DNA from: Talpa occidentalis
Taxonomy: Eukaryota > Chordata > Mammalia > Eulipotyphla > Talpidae
Length of the DNA: 64,000 nt
Direction: 5' to 3'
Assembly: GCF_014898055.3 (NCBI RefSeq)
Contig: NW_023601104.1
Location: forward strand, 70,911,106 to 70,975,105
A model generated the notes under the pieces. That model was not told the DNA's origin and did not search any database. It worked only from the letters and a program-made list of their open reading frames with translations. A program made the position numbers and the translations under genes. Each line of letters opens with the position of its first letter. Within the stretch, counting starts at the first letter, position 1. This document shows positions 10,206 through 23,285 of this stretch, piece by piece.

Positions 10206-12250
10206 TACAGAATATGCTAAATATGCTATTGATGCAAAAGAAAACCTAACTCATATAGACTTAAGTAATTAGGAAATGTATTGTCTCATATAGTTAAATT
10301 TCCAAAGTAAAACAGACTCGAGGAAAAAGCAGGGCTCTATATCTTTCTCTGTTCTCGCCAGCTTTATCCCCATACAGAGACTGTCCTAGAACAATATGCT
10401 TTCCCTTCTGTGTCCGTTGAGAGTTAGACTCTTCCTCTATATTAGAATTCTCATGTTGACACATCTCATGTAATAAAAGTCATTCCCTTCAGTCTGATTG
10501 AGTCCCCTTAGTTCACTGTAAAGGGGGATTGAATTCCCAGGTTGGATCACATGAATCGTTGGTAGTAGGCTGGGTTTGGTGATCTCAGTAAGTGAATGAC
10601 ACTATGGACTCCATCTCCAATTTTTGCATTACAACTTGCAGCCATGAACCTGACATCCTCAGTGGGGTGTGGAGCTGTGTTGCTGCTGCTGGGAAGGAGG
10701 AAGGAGTGGTGCAGCCATTGTGGAAACAGGAAAAAGACAGAAGACATGTAGGTGGCTTCTCTTGGTCTTGCTCTTTGTAGCTTTAGCATTTTGGATCTGG
10801 CTCTCCTGGGAGATCATGGCAGCTATTATCTTGGCCCTCTGATGGATTTAGCTTATTTGGTACATTCTGACTCTCTTCTGTCCCAGCTCTCTGGGACCTG
10901 CCTAGCACCTTGCTTGTAGTTCCTCCCAGAAGGTGCCTTGGACTCATTTTCCTGGCAACTTTGCTTTTAGGCTATAGCTGATCAGTTCGGTGTCCCAATA
11001 GCACTGGCTGACCCAGAGCCAACAAAGGGGTGGGTGACTTTGAAGATGAGCTGGGAATCCATATTTTGAAATCCTTCTTCTCTTTTCTTCTTCCTATCAC
11101 TCTCTCCTTTGAATTTCTCACTGATTAAAAATATTTCAGCACACTAGAGTCTGGTTACACTGCTTTGATGCATGTGAATGGCACCAACAGAACAGGCAAC
11201 GTGGGCTTCTCCCCCATAACGCTTGGGATCCTTAGTTCCCTGTGATTTTTCCCAGTATCAATTTTGGTTCCTTGCTGGGAATGAGCCTGCCGGGGATAGA
11301 AGTCCTCTTATCCCTGGAGAAGGGCTGAAATCAGCCTCTAATGCCTCTCCTGGGTTGCACGAGGAGGGAAGGAGTGGGTAGATACTTACACAAAATCAAG
11401 ATTGAATTTGGAAGCAGAAAAGAAAGGAGATATTCCTGATAGACAACCAACCTCAGTCACTACAATCTCTGAATTCAGAGGAATTCTTCAAGCCCAGAGA
11501 AACCTTTTTGGTGGATTAAATGGTTTCTTGGGGCCTTGAAATACAATTATTTTCTTGTGATATTTCTTGAGTTAAATTCTACTCTTAGATCAGGAAGCTG
11601 CTGCAATTTTCCTCCAGGAAAAGTCTCAGTGCTAGGAGGCAGAGAACCAAATATAGCCCTTTCTTCGGAGGGAGAAGATAGAAAACACAATGCAAAACAC
11701 ATTTTATCAGAGAACATTTTTTAGGAAGTCAGTATCAAAACATGAAATATCTACAAAATATAATATTCCTTTGCAGGAATCAAAGGTCATTTAATTTGTA
11801 TTCAGGCAACGCGAAGAGAAGTCCCAGTACAGCACAGGAGAAAACAATTTGTCAGCAAAATGAGCAAGGTTATGAATTACTGAAAATATATCACAAGCCA
11901 GACACCCTCGAGTGGTAAACAAACAGTTGACTAAAAAGTTGCACAGGCACTATTCTTCTTTTAGCATGATTTACCAGGAAATAGAGTCACAAGGAGACAT
12001 TAAAACACCTGAAGTATTGTCTGACCTTGAACAATGTTATTGTATCCTATTTTGCCCATTCAAAAGCACAAACTGACTTCTAAGATATCATCCCTGAAAG
12101 ATACTTGATCTTTGTTATTTTTTTTTACATAATGACCACTTCATTGAGATTTTTTAAATGCCACATATTTATTTTTTGTCTAGCTTTTGAAGTGTTACTG
12201 TACTGAGATAGTTGGGGTGACTATTTCACATGCCTAGAAAATGCTGCTTT
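10206..12250. other. Intergenic, no gene; possible unclassified old repeats
   Basis: The part from 10240 to about 10480 (AGGAAATGTATTGTCTCATA) looks like a degraded interspersed repeat I cannot name. The rest, including 10540-11400 with moderate GC, shows no exon I recognise. Confidence 0.4.
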
Positions 12251-12253
12251 TCT

Positions 12254-12299
12254 CAACACCAAATAAACCAACACCAAATAAACTCAACACCAAATAAAC
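12254..12299 (+). repeat. Three copies of a 15-bp tandem unit
   Basis: CAACACCAAATAAAC occurs at 12254-12268, 12269-12283 and 12285-12299, with only one spacer base between the second and third copies. Confidence 0.9.
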
Positions 12300-12559
12300 C
12301 AAATATAAATCAGCCCATACCCCACCCCCCATTCCCCATGTTGGAGTTCCACAGGGTGCAGAGCAAAGGCAAGTTTCCGTTTCTAACACAGAAAAGATAC
12401 TTTGAGTATAACTCACTTGCTTCTTCCTAGTTGTCCTGCAAGGGTAACCTCTTCAAAAGCACCTCATACTATCATGACATGAACCCCAACATTATCCAGC
12501 ATTTACAAAAGCTTTCATGAAAAACACCTACTGATTTTGCAATGAAAAAAAGGAATAGA

Positions 12560-12660
12560 AGATTTGGAGATAAAATAGATACAGTTTGTTCCAGGACATG
12601 CAACCAGCAAGGGACAGTGTTGGGAACAGACCCTGGGTTTCCTCCTTCCACTATAAAGGT
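12560..12660 (-). repeat. Possible MIR fragment
   Basis: A weak antisense MIR-like stretch (CCAGGACATGCAACCAGCAA, then GGGAACAGACCCTGGGTTTCC). Tentative. Confidence 0.35.
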
Positions 12661-12821
12661 GCTCCTGCCTGCCGAAAGTTCTCACCTCAGTCAAGCAGCT
12701 GGTCTCTTTCTAGTGTGTCTAGCTGCACACACAGTGGGCTTCTGTTCATGTGCTTTATGTAAAGCACAAATTTACCTCTGAGTTTTCTATTAACCCAAAA
12801 CACAGGTGTAGGAAGATACAT

Positions 12822-12872
12822 GAATGGATGGATGGATGGATGGATGGATGGAAGGATGGACAGACGGATGGA
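12822..12872 (+). repeat. (ATGG)n microsatellite
   Basis: About seven perfect ATGG units followed by AAGG and ACAG/ACGG variants. Confidence 0.95.
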
Positions 12873-13079
12873 TATGTATCTACATATGTATGTATATATA
12901 CCACTGCCTCAATCTGAAATATTTCAGGATAAGAGAGAGAGAAGGGCTAAGGCATCAGGGGAACTGAGCAAGGTCTGGGACAAGACAGAAAATTTTCTCT
13001 AAACATGTGATAATGAACAGTGACCACACACCATCTCATAGAAAGTACAACAGTGAATATTTAGGTTGTGTCTCATATT

Positions 13080-13500
13080 CTTTCTTTTATTAATATAGAA
13101 CACTTAATATGAGATCTACACTGTTAACTTTTTAAGTGTATGATACAGTATTAACTATAAACACTGTGTTGTACAGAAATCTCTAGAACTTATTGATGTT
13201 TTGTAACTGAAACTTCATATCTGTTGAACAACTGCCTATTGCTTATTTCCTCCTCCCCCGTCCTCTAACTTTATTTCTTTGTGTTTGACTATTTCAGATG
13301 ATATACAAGTGGGATTATGCAATATTTGTCCTGTGTGTAATTTATTTTACTTTGCATAATGTCTGCAGTTTCATCCACATTGTTACATATGGCAGGATTT
13401 CTTTCTTTTTCAAGACTGAATAATATTCCATTGCATGAATATATCACATCTTCTTTGTCCTTTCACTCATTGATGAACATTTAATTTGTTTCCATGTCTT
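13080..13500 (-). repeat. Old LINE-1 3' fragment
   Basis: The plus strand is antisense LINE-1: CAAGTGGGATTATGCAATAT, TTCATCCACATTGTTACATA, TGAATAATATTCCATTGCAT. Confidence 0.75.
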
Positions 13501-14174
13501 GCTTTGGGGAAATCCAAGCAAAGGCTGTTTAAATCTCTTGGAAATTTTCTGGGAAAGAATTTCCTCTCTAAAGAAAGGAGACCTGTAGGAGAAACAGTTC
13601 TTCCTTCTGGATGCAGTAACATGAGGACAGGAAGCCTGTAGCTCCAACAGCTGACATGTAAGCAGGAAAGGAAAAGCCTGCATATAAAAGGCAATTTGAT
13701 GAGGAGAGCAGAGTAACAAGATGGAAGTCCCTGGGCTTCATTGTTTCCATAAATTAAGCAACTTTCAGACTTCTTATTATGTGAATTTTTAGGTATTTTC
13801 ATTATGTAAGTCACTTTCAGACCAGTTTTCTGTTAGTAGGAGCCCCATTTCCTCTGATACAATGAAGCCAACAGAGTGGAATGCCTCACCTATAGGCTAT
13901 AATTTACACAGGGCTGCTGCATTAGGGGAAGTAGCATTGAATTCACTGAGCTTATTGTGTTTAGGTCAGGAAGCTCAGAAGCATGATTTCTTGGGTGGAT
14001 TCATGAATATAATGTTGACAATATATCTGACTAGCTAATTCACGAGAGACTAATGGGACAAAGAAAAAAACTAAGACTCATTTCAATCAAAAATTTGACA
14101 CTCTCTTCCCCTCAATCAATGAAACAAATTCACATTTAACAGTATGTAATTCATACTTGTTGATCTTCTTTCTA
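13501..14174. other. Intergenic, nothing recognised
   Basis: Minus-strand ORFs of 91 and 115 codons occur, but they overlap LINE-1-derived sequence at one end and show no domain I know. Confidence 0.5.
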
Positions 14175-14262
14175 CCATGCTGTGTTCAGCACTTTACATG
14201 TGTTAGTCCTTTAATCCAAAGAACAATCCTATGAAGCAGGGAATGCGATTATTCTCACTATA
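14175..14262 (-). repeat. MIR fragment
   Basis: Antisense MIR 3' part: CAGCACTTTACATGTGTTAG, AACAATCCTATGAAGCAGG. Confidence 0.6.
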
Positions 14263-15517
14263 TGAGAGAAGTCAAGTTGAAAGTAACCATCGGACTTCCA
14301 TCCTCCCACAAGTTTCTTCTATGTTATAATCTTCTTCCTTGGGTGCAAAGGATAGGGAGTCAAATGAGGCATGCAAATGTCAGGGAGAGAGAAGAGAAAA
14401 GCAGCAGACTCCAGGGATTGAATGTTAGAATAAACCTAGTAAGTACCTAGATAAGTAAAATCAGCTTATTCAGAATAAGATAATGTGGAAAAATCAACCT
14501 TTACATGAATTTCTTCCAATTCCATTATTCAGTTTCTCCAGCAGCTTCTCACTGGGTTTCTACCTCATCTTTCCCATGATTAAATGAGGAGAAAGTTTTC
14601 CTTAGAAAGGATACCTACCTGTTAACGAAATGTTCTCCAGCCATTTCCAAAGTTTGCTCTGGAGAACTAATCATCCAATTCATGTTCATAAGCTGTCAAT
14701 CAGATGCTCTCAATGGTAGTGAAATCCATATCATTAAAATATAAAACTGTTAAAAGCACATTCACAAAGAAATCACAAAGACCAAAAAAAGACATATTTG
14801 TTTACTTTGAAATAACATAGTAACTCTCTGTTAGTCAACTCTGTAGTTAAACCAGGATCCCTATTATTCATAACGATGACATTTGATCAAAGGAAAATAC
14901 TAGAAGGACGGCATGTGGCTTATTTTTCTGTGCTCTTTTCCCTGGTAGTTAAGCCAAACACAAATTTCATTATCTGGTTTCTAGTCACAATAATGAGACA
15001 GACTGTTCCAAAATCTCAGAATCACAGCCAAGTATTTCTGCAACAAGTTTATAGGTGAATCTGAAAATAACAGAAAACAGTACTAATGGCAATGGTTTTA
15101 GGAATGGCTTGTCAATGGAAGAAAAAAGAAAAAGTTGTGAGTGGGAATTTTCAATGCAATAATAGAATTCTATAATCTCTCCTCTTAGGAACTTGTCACT
15201 CAAATTCACTAAGGTTCCAGAATAGCTTTAGGATAATGTGGGAACATGATGTGTTTTCCATTTCTCCACAGGGAATGTTCTGTAGCAGGTTTCATCACTT
15301 TTTTTGTTTAGAAGAACAACAATTGTTTCTTAGGAGGTATCACTGAGATTCATTCTCCCTATACAGCATGAAGAAAAAAATATCTAAAACATTCCTTACA
15401 TGAAATTTTCAATTGATGATGAAAGGGAAAGCTGTAAAATTGTACAAACCACCAGGGATGTGCTAGCAGAGTGAACGATTCAAGGATTGAGACAGTAAAA
15501 TTAATTATTTTTACAGC
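14263..15517. other. Intergenic, nothing recognised
   Basis: AT-rich sequence without recognisable genes or well-preserved repeats. Confidence 0.5.
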
Positions 15518-15535
15518 TTTATCAAGGACAGTCTT

Positions 15536-15822
15536 TTATATACATATTTTATATATTTTATTATTTTATATATTTTTACATCATTTTTCATTCTTGCACA
15601 ATGTATGCTTTTTCATCTTGGTTATAGCCCCCTTACAATTCCCACCCCCCCTTATTTTGACTGTAATCCCTCCTCCCAATCCCCCCACCGGGTAGTGTGT
15701 CTCTGCTTGTTGATTTTGATTTTTACTTTATTATTATAATTTACTATAATTAGTCTTTCTCCTGGTTCCTTATTTAGGTTTTCTAAATTCCTGCTATGAG
15801 TGAGAGCATCTGGTATTTTTTT
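15536..15822 (-). mobile_element. Young LINE-1 3' end, strongly 5'-truncated
   Basis: 287 bp of the same LINE-1 3' UTR seen at 3008-3601, in reverse. Flanked by an 18-bp duplication TTTATCAAGGACA(G/T)TCTT at 15518-15535 and 15823-15840 with one mismatch. No coding part remains apart from the short end after ORF2. Confidence 0.9.
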
Positions 15823-15840
15823 TTTATCAAGGACATTCTT

Positions 15841-16475
15841 AATTGAAATTAGCATTAATTCTTTAACTGAGAATGTGCAGTGGTGATCATTTCAATAACT
15901 CCAATTGTGTTTTGGTGCCTCTCTCTCAGCTCCTGCTAAGGCACAAGAACTTTAATCTGTCATTGCTTTTATATTACCAGAGGAAATGTCAATACAGTGA
16001 AAAGATCAAATAATATCTTAATATTATTCTAAAAATAGTTTTTAACTTTCAAACTCCTGCAAGAGACTGAGAGTCCACTTTGAGAAGCACCTTCCTAAAA
16101 AATAGACTAAACAAGAGAGAGAGACTTGATTTTGGTTAATTCACTTCTAGAATTAATCAGCACCTTTTACCTAAACTTATTAATGGTGGAACTAAAACAA
16201 CATGTGTTTAATAAGGTAATCACCAACTTTCATTAATGGTCTTCAAATTAGTAATACATTAATGGACACCAATTAAAAAAATTTTTCCCCAAATCTCAAA
16301 ATTAAATTCTCTTTCTTAATTAATTAAGTTAATATTGGGATGTCCCATCAGGTATTATCACCATAGTGCACAAACCACCAAATCACTCACTTCACCACTA
16401 TAGACCATTATGCTTCCTTCCCTCTTTGTTCTTACATCTCCAACACACCCTCTCCCCACTTTGGTGCTTCATTTC
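15841..16475. other. Intergenic, nothing recognised
   Basis: AT-rich; no features supported. Confidence 0.5.
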
Positions 16476-16684
16476 TTTTTTTTTTTTTAAAGATTTATTT
16501 ATACAAGAACTGGGGTACAGGCCAGAGGTGTGGGAGGGTGAGAGGATTCACCAGAGACAGAGTGGGTAGCAGAACAGGCAGATGGACTGAAAGCACTGCG
16601 GAGGGGAGCAGTAGGCAAGGCAGGAGAAGTCTGTCTGCAAGGCAGGAGAAGTCTGCGAGCAGTAGGCAAGGCAGGAGAAGTCTG
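16476..16684 (-). repeat. SINE fragment with internal triplication
   Basis: A-tail, core and right part of the older SINE, then in place of the tRNA head the 19-bp unit GCAAGGCAGGAGAAGTCTG occurs three times (16615-16633, 16637-16655, 16666-16684). The head and B box are absent. No clear target-site duplication. Confidence 0.85.
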
Positions 16685-16994
16685 ATGTGGGTTGACATCA
16701 CTAAAGCTTATGTCATGACATTGTTTTCTTCTATGTATTTTATGGTTCAAAATCAAATTCTTAAGAGTTTCAAGGAAAATTTGTTTTAAATGAAAGATTG
16801 CTCTTCATATTAAATGATTAATCTGTTAACAATGTTTGATTCTATTTAAATTTCATTAAGTGTTTCACCATGCAATATGACCAATTCATAATGACATGCA
16901 ATATGATATTTGGGCTTGCAATAACTTCATTTTACACTATTGTGAAATGGCAAAAAAAATTAAGCAGCAAAAAGTCGATATACAGAAATACAGC

Positions 16995-17480
16995 GGACCT
17001 CCCCCTTCTTAAGCCCCTTCAGTAACTTTGGATTGCTCTTGGGATAAAACCCCAAAGCTTTAATATGGCCTGCAAAGTTTTGTGTGATCAAGCCTCCAAT
17101 TACCTCAGCAGCCATGCTCTTGTTCTTTCTCATCTCTGGATATAGATCTTCTCAAAAATCTTCATTCTTAGTGAAAGACCAAATTGTCAGACTACATAAA
17201 AAAAATTCTAGATAGAGGGATAGAAAGTATTTTATAGATATTACATATCACATAATATGCTATATTTAGAGAGAAACTAAACCCTATGAATCCTTCCCTT
17301 TTCTTGAAAAAAAAAAAGTAACATTTATATATCTGAAAAAGCAAGCCAATATGAAAAGTCTTATTCCCACTCTGTCCCTTCACTTTCATGACTTGTTCTC
17401 ATTCAGTAAAGATGTCACCTCCACAACCTTTCCCTGGTGGCCACTCAGATCTGCTTGACCCTCTAGAAGCTCTGATGAAT
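16995..17480 (+). repeat. L2 fragment
   Basis: Sense L2 segments: GGATTGCTCTTGGGATAAAA, TTAATATGGCCTGCAAAG, and further on AAAGATGTCACCTCC before TTTCCCTGGTGGCC. Confidence 0.65.
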
Positions 17481-17734
17481 CATTAGTGCAAGTTCATGTT
17501 CTTCATCACAGCTGACCATAAATAGCGTTCATTCTTTCCCTTTCTATTAAAGTTAGCTATTTCCAATTAATCTTGCCCTGTAGGGATCTAGGTGTGCTGG
17601 CATTTATAGAATGCCCTGACACATGAAAAGCCAAATAAGCCAGCTCTGCACTTCTCTCTCATAAAGTTGTGGCAACTCAGAGCTGAAAGAGAGAGTGCCA
17701 GGAAATTTGGTCAATGCTTTTCCCCCAATGTTTT

Positions 17735-18300
17735 TTTATTATTGTAAATACACATAACATAAAATCTACCATCTTAACCGTTTTTAAGGTTACAATTCAG
17801 TGTATTAAGTGCCCTCATAAAACAAGCTCTATACCATAAAACTCTTCATACCACCCACCCCCTGCCCTGGCAATAATCATTATATTTTCTGTCTCTATAA
17901 TTTTAACTATACCTCAAATAAGTGGGATCGTACAATACTTTTCTCTTGTGACTGGCTTATTTCAGTGAGCATAGTGTCCTCAAGCTTCACCCATGTTATG
18001 ACATGTAGTAGAATTTCCTTCCATTATATGGTTGAATAATCTTGCATTGCATGAATTTACCACACTTTGCTCAGCCATTCATCTACAGCCGGACACTTGG
18101 GCTGCTTCCAGGTTTTAGCTATTGTGAAGAGTGATGACAGCATGAACATGGGTGTACAAATATCTCTTCAAGACTCTGTTTTCATTTCTTCTGGACATAT
18201 ACCCCAAGTGGAATTGCTGGATCATATTGTAAAATTGCAGTTTTCTTTTTTTTTTTTTTTGTGATACTGGCATACTGTTTTCTACAACATGGGCCAGTGT
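17735..18300 (-). repeat. Old LINE-1 3' fragment
   Basis: Antisense LINE-1 on the plus strand: AGTGGGATCGTACAATAC, TGACTGGCTTATTTCAGTGA, GGGCTGCTTCCAGGTTTTAG, TGGAATTGCTGGATCATAT. It covers the ORF2 tail and 3' UTR. Confidence 0.8.
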
Positions 18301-18474
18301 TTCTTAATCCAAATATTCACAGAATGGGCCCTGGCACCTCTTCTTTGACCTGCAGTACTGCCTAGGAGAAGACAGTCTGTGAAAATCTCCTTATGCTGAG
18401 GAGTCCTGGACTGACACATTGTCCTCTCAACCTGGAGATCCACAAAGGACAAGTTCTTGATCAGAAATGGATTA

Positions 18475-18740
18475 GGGGCCTCCCGGTGGCACAGGGGTTA
18501 CATCTCAGTGCTATCATGCTATCACCACTGTGGCCTGAGTCCGATCACTGGCCAGGGTGCTGACCCACATGGCACAGTAGATGCCTCGCCTGCTGCTCCC
18601 CTCAGCAGTGTATTTTAGTAGATCCACCTGTTCTGCTCCCCATATTGTTTCTGGTGAACCCTCTCACCCCACCCCCACTCTACCTCTGGCCTACACCCCA
18701 GTTCATGTATGCATAAATAATAAATCTTTTTTAAAAAAAG
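18475..18740 (+). repeat. tRNA-derived SINE, older subfamily
   Basis: Full length, diverged in the B box. Target-site duplication TGGATTA at 18468-18474 and 18741-18747. Confidence 0.88.
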
Positions 18741-18747
18741 TGGATTA

Positions 18748-20020
18748 TGTCCCTTCTGCACAGTATATATGCTTATGCAGTTTTTCACACCCCCAACTGG
18801 TACCCCCTGTACTTTCTGGAAACCCACCTCCTACCATGTGAAAAATGAAAGTCCAGCTTCTACCTTTACTCGTATGGGCAAAGTTCACTGTTGTCATAAG
18901 TCAGCTGTTAATAGGCATTTCCCTCTGCAGAAGTCTTGATGGCTCATAACCACATTTCACATAAGCAGGGACAGAGTTGTTAAAAAGGAAAAAAAAAAAA
19001 ACATTTTGAACATTCTATAGGTCCAGCCTACCCCATGCACAAAGGCAAAAAAAGCAGACTCTTGGGGTGAAAGAGATCTTCAATTGGTGTGAAAGTTCAA
19101 AGGAAGAGAGAGAGATAGAGAGAGAGAAGAAATAATTTCAAATAACTGACTCCTGATCAAACCTCAAAAATTACCCACCCCCTCATGGCCCAATGCCCAG
19201 CCAACAGGCTCAACCCAAAGCAGGGCGTCTGAGGCCTGAAATCTTGCCAGACGTCAAAGACGCCTTCTGGCAGGGAACCACAAGAAATTGCTTAGGAAGG
19301 TCCCAGAGAGCTGGGGTAAAAGTAAAGGCCAGAAATTCAAAATATACCACAAAATCCACTACGAAGTCAAGAGAACAGGTGCCACTGTCTCCACAAGGAC
19401 CAGGAGCAGCCTCCACGTGTCTCTTCATCTTTCCCTCTCAGTTTATAAGTCCACCCCATTCCTTCCCAGCTGCTCCCCATTCAGGAAGTCTACTTCATGG
19501 CTTGCTGGGAATTATAATCAGGTGGCTGCAAGGACAGGGAAAATGACACTCCTTCCCAGGGCTGCTGTGCTGTGATGCTCCTTCCTTTTTCTCAAGTGTA
19601 CATTCTAGAATAGCTCCAAAGTAGGGGGGAGTACATTTCAACCCTCTGAAGAAGATGGTAGTTTCTAGTTCCAGTCCATTCTCTCTACTGACAGCGACTC
19701 CAGTCATTTTCCTCAAAAATAACCTTGTCCCAGCAAGTGTTAACCTTTTTCCCAGACAGCACAGACTGGTTTCACGTGACAGAAGTATACCCCCACCTCT
19801 GATCCTCTTTAGCCCAAAGCCTATTGGGCCAGTGAAGCCTCCAGCCCTTGTCTTAGCCTCCTTTGGCTTCACAGACCTTGTAAAAGCCATTCTGAACCCA
19901 TGCTAGCACCTCCAAATTATCCTCTGACCCCAATTATTTTAAAGGAAATCCAGATTATCTCATGATACCAAATGATACTAAAATAACAACATCTCACAGC
20001 TCTGCCATGTGCTCTATGTG
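18748..20020. other. Intergenic, no gene; (GA)n inside
   Basis: Only a GA-rich microsatellite at about 19103-19129 is recognised. Several overlapping ORFs of up to 131 codons (19193-19906, both strands) have no family features. Confidence 0.45.
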
Positions 20021-20500
20021 TTAGTTTCCTGGGGCTATTATATCACATTACCATAAACTGGCAATTTATTATTTCATGGCTCTAAAGGTCAGAAGACCAA
20101 AATCAAGGTGTTCACAAGACTGGTTCCTTCTGAAGACTCTAAGGGAAAACCCATTTCATGTCTCTTCCTTGGATTCCGGTGGTGGCTGGTAAGGCTTACT
20201 GTTCCTTGGTTTGAAACTGTATAACTCCAGTCTCTGCCTGTCCTCACATTGCCTCCTCTGTGCATCTGCGTCTCCTCTCCCTCTGCCTTTTTCCTATCAG
20301 TACCCAATATTGGGTTTAGTGCACCTCTTAAATTCAAGATGATCTTATCTCAAGATTCTTAATTTACATTTTATCAAACTAATTTACATCACATCTAACT
20401 CTTATTTACATCTGAAAAGACCCATTCTAAATGAGACCCTTTTGACAGGTTCTGGGTGACTATATGTCTTGGTGGGCCATCATTCAACTCACCACACTCC
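20021..20500 (-). repeat. MaLR/MLT-type LTR
   Basis: Antisense LTR: begins TTAGTTTCCTGGGGCTATTA, continues CATTACCATAAACTGGC, and ends with a GAGACCC...GTTCTGGGTGAC stretch. The related element at 39958-40295 is in the opposite orientation. Confidence 0.75.
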
Positions 20501-20567
20501 AGGAGAAAAAAAAAGATCCCAACTGCTCTTGAGGAGAAATGGGTGAGGATAAAAAAATGATTCATTT

Positions 20568-20749
20568 CAACAAGCAACTATAAACCAGAGACACACTAGG
20601 GGTGGTGGGAGAGGAGGAGGGATTAGGGTCAAAATAAGGGGGCGGTGGGAATTAAATGGGGAATATAAGCAAGATGAAAAGGCATACATTGTGCAAAAAT
20701 GAAAAATGATGTAAAAAATATAGAGAATGAAATACTTAAAAAAAAGAAG
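20568..20749 (+). mobile_element. Very short young LINE-1 3' end
   Basis: 182 bp of LINE-1 3' UTR starting AACAAGCAACTATAAACCAG, with A-rich tail. Target-site duplication AAATGATTCATTT at 20555-20567 and 20750-20762. Confidence 0.88.
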
Positions 20750-21017
20750 AAATGATTCATTTGTCTCTGCTAAGGTAGTTTATCCTTTCCTTCTGTGCAA
20801 GTTACACTTTAGACTTGATCAGAAATAATTTCACCTGTCTAGGAACCTACTCTAAAAGAACAAATAAATAAACATTACCTTTCTGAGTCTTTTTTTAAAA
20901 ATGAAGTTATATAGTTTCAAATCAAAGAACAGTAAGCCTTTCCAGCAGCCACCAGAATCCAAGAAAAAGGCATGGATGAATTATCCCTTAGAGTCTTCAG
21001 AAGGAACCAGTCTTTTT

Positions 21018-21274
21018 TTTTTAAAGGTTTATTTATTTATACAAGAACTGGGGTATAGGTCAGAGGCGTGGGAGAGTGAGAGAATTCACCAGAGACAGAG
21101 TGGGGAGCAGAACAGGCAGACAGACCAAAGACACCGCTGAGGGGAGCAGCGGGCGAGGCAGGAGAGGTCTGCAGCACCATATGGGTTTCTCCCTGGCTGG
21201 CCGAACCTGCACTGCAGAGGCTGCGAACAACTTCACAACGCAGCGCTCAACCTGCTGCACCACCGGGGAGGCCC
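21018..21274 (-). repeat. tRNA-derived SINE, intermediate type
   Basis: Full length with the GTGAGAGAATTCACCAG motif of young copies and ACAGAGTGGGG of older ones. Target-site duplication AGGAACCAG(T/C)CTTTTT at about 21002-21017 and 21275-21290. Confidence 0.92.
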
Positions 21275-21290
21275 AGGAACCAGCCTTTTT

Positions 21291-23171
21291 CTACTTAACA
21301 GTAGACTCCAACACTGCCTGTTTCTCACATCAACCATAATTATTGTCACCCTACAACCTTATCCCTGGGAGCCTGCCTCCAATTCGTCCCGAAAGGAAAA
21401 CAGTGAATTTTAATTGAAATCAATTGAAAAGTTGGACAAAGGTTCTCAGGGTTAATTGCAAGGCAGGCTCACCCATTATTGAGGGAGCTTTCCTAATAGA
21501 CAAGAAATGAAAATGAATCAAAAGAGAAAGAGAATATGACCATGGAGCACAGGATCCTGGCTAGAACTGAGGAATGTATTGACCTAAATGAAATGGAAAC
21601 ATCTATAAGGTTGGATGCTGCACTTGCAGTGGCAATTTCCTGTGGAGAATGATTCACTCAGTCAACCCAGATGCAAGGACACCAAGATATAAGGATATGC
21701 ATATGGCATTCATGAAATCATGCTGAATTAAGCTTATGCAATGCATACCAAGTTAGACAGGCATGAACCCGGGGGCATTTGAATGTTTACAGATTTATCA
21801 TTCTGGTATTTGCTATAAACATTCCAGATTAGTAGGGGTTAGGCATGTATGCAAGCAGCACTCTTGAGCAGTAGAAGACCCCCCCAGCTGGGATCCCAAA
21901 GTTCACTTTCAGGGTATGTGTCCAGAAGTGACAGAAGTCTTGCTATCCCCTTCAACATGGCTTGTTAGAAGCAGAACACGGTTGCGAAGAGGGCCTTTGT
22001 GCCTGAAGCTTCTTCATCATGTGTCAGGGTATTCTGGTACCCGGCTACCACCCCAAGGGACAGCTGCCACAGGAAGCGCTCATCCTGCTGAAAGGTCAGT
22101 CTGCTGGAGGAAAGTAGTGACCCAAGAAGCTGCTGGGGAATCCACATGTTTTCAGATGGACTGACGATCACAAAACACAAACCCATCACCAAATATTACA
22201 GCCACTCACCCAGCTGAGTCCTCCTTGATGGTCATATTCCTCAGAAAGACCTAGCCCAGAATCCAAATCCAGTAGCTAGGCTTTAAAGGAATTTTCCCTA
22301 CTCACTCAACAGAGACTGAACCCCACAGGCATATTAAGTGTGCAGAGAAAAAAAAAAGTCTATCCACAATGATGAGCTAACAGAGTCAGGACAGCAGAAT
22401 CAATTTTGCCCAAAAAGGTAACTGCCATCAAATAGCTTTTCCAAAACCTATTATGCTGTTGGAAGCGCTCGAAGAGTTTTCACTCAAAACAGGGAATGAA
22501 AGTGAGTCACCTTTCCATTTCCCTCAACTCAGCTTGGTGGAGACATGCACAAAACTTATCAATATAGATTTTGATATCTGAAAGTAGGGTGCTATCCTAA
22601 CAAAGACCAAATATAGGACAGGCTTTATAACTGTGTGGAGACTGGAAGACTTTTCAGGAGCATGACAAAAAACCCTAAATTAGCTCAAGTAGACTGCTAG
22701 TAGAAGGGATAGAGAGGACACAGCTGTTCAGAAGTGAGGAATGTGTTCATGGAAACTGGAGGAAGGGAGAAGCCAGCCATACATTGAGGTCCTCTGTCTT
22801 ATAATGGTAAGAAAGTGAATTCTGCCAACAGAGTTCGTAAGCAGACCCTTCCGCAACCCACCCTTGAGGTTTCATTGCTACAGGATAAAGAGTCTACAAA
22901 GCTGTCACTGGCTCAGCACCTCTCTTCCCAGTGTCTACAAATACAAACAAAAGTAACTTTGGTGAAAAAAAAAAAAAATAGAGAAAGGGGATTATTCTAA
23001 ACCACAGAGTAGGGAAAGAAGGTTTAGTAGCTGCAGTTGCTGACAGGGTGTGACAGAGGCCTACTGCTTCTGAGATCACATACACCCTAAGGCCCTCCCC
23101 TCCAAAGGTGAAGACCTACCATTCACCTGGCCCACTGAGCCGCTGCTGACTGATGAAGCTCCAACAAGAAA
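21291..23171. other. Intergenic, nothing recognised
   Basis: No gene and no well-preserved repeat. ORFs at 21916-22192 on both strands overlap and lack family features. Confidence 0.45.
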
Positions 23172-23285
23172 GGGCCTCCATGGTGGCGCTAGGGGTTAAG
23201 TCTCAGCATTATGAAGCTATCGCAAGCCACTGCAGCAAGAGTTCAATCCTGAGCCAGAGAGCTAACCCACATGGCACAAGAAAGT
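23172..23285 (+). repeat. 3'-truncated older SINE
   Basis: Head GGGCCTCCATGGTGGCGCTA, then CCACTGCAGCAAGAGTTCAATCC, ending at about ACCCACATGGCACAAGAAAG. The core and A-tail are missing. Confidence 0.8.

Noticed and set aside
19193..19906. Cluster of ORFs up to 131 codons on both strands
   Set aside because: Mutually overlapping frames with no recognised domain, and no splice or promoter context; likely GC-related chance.
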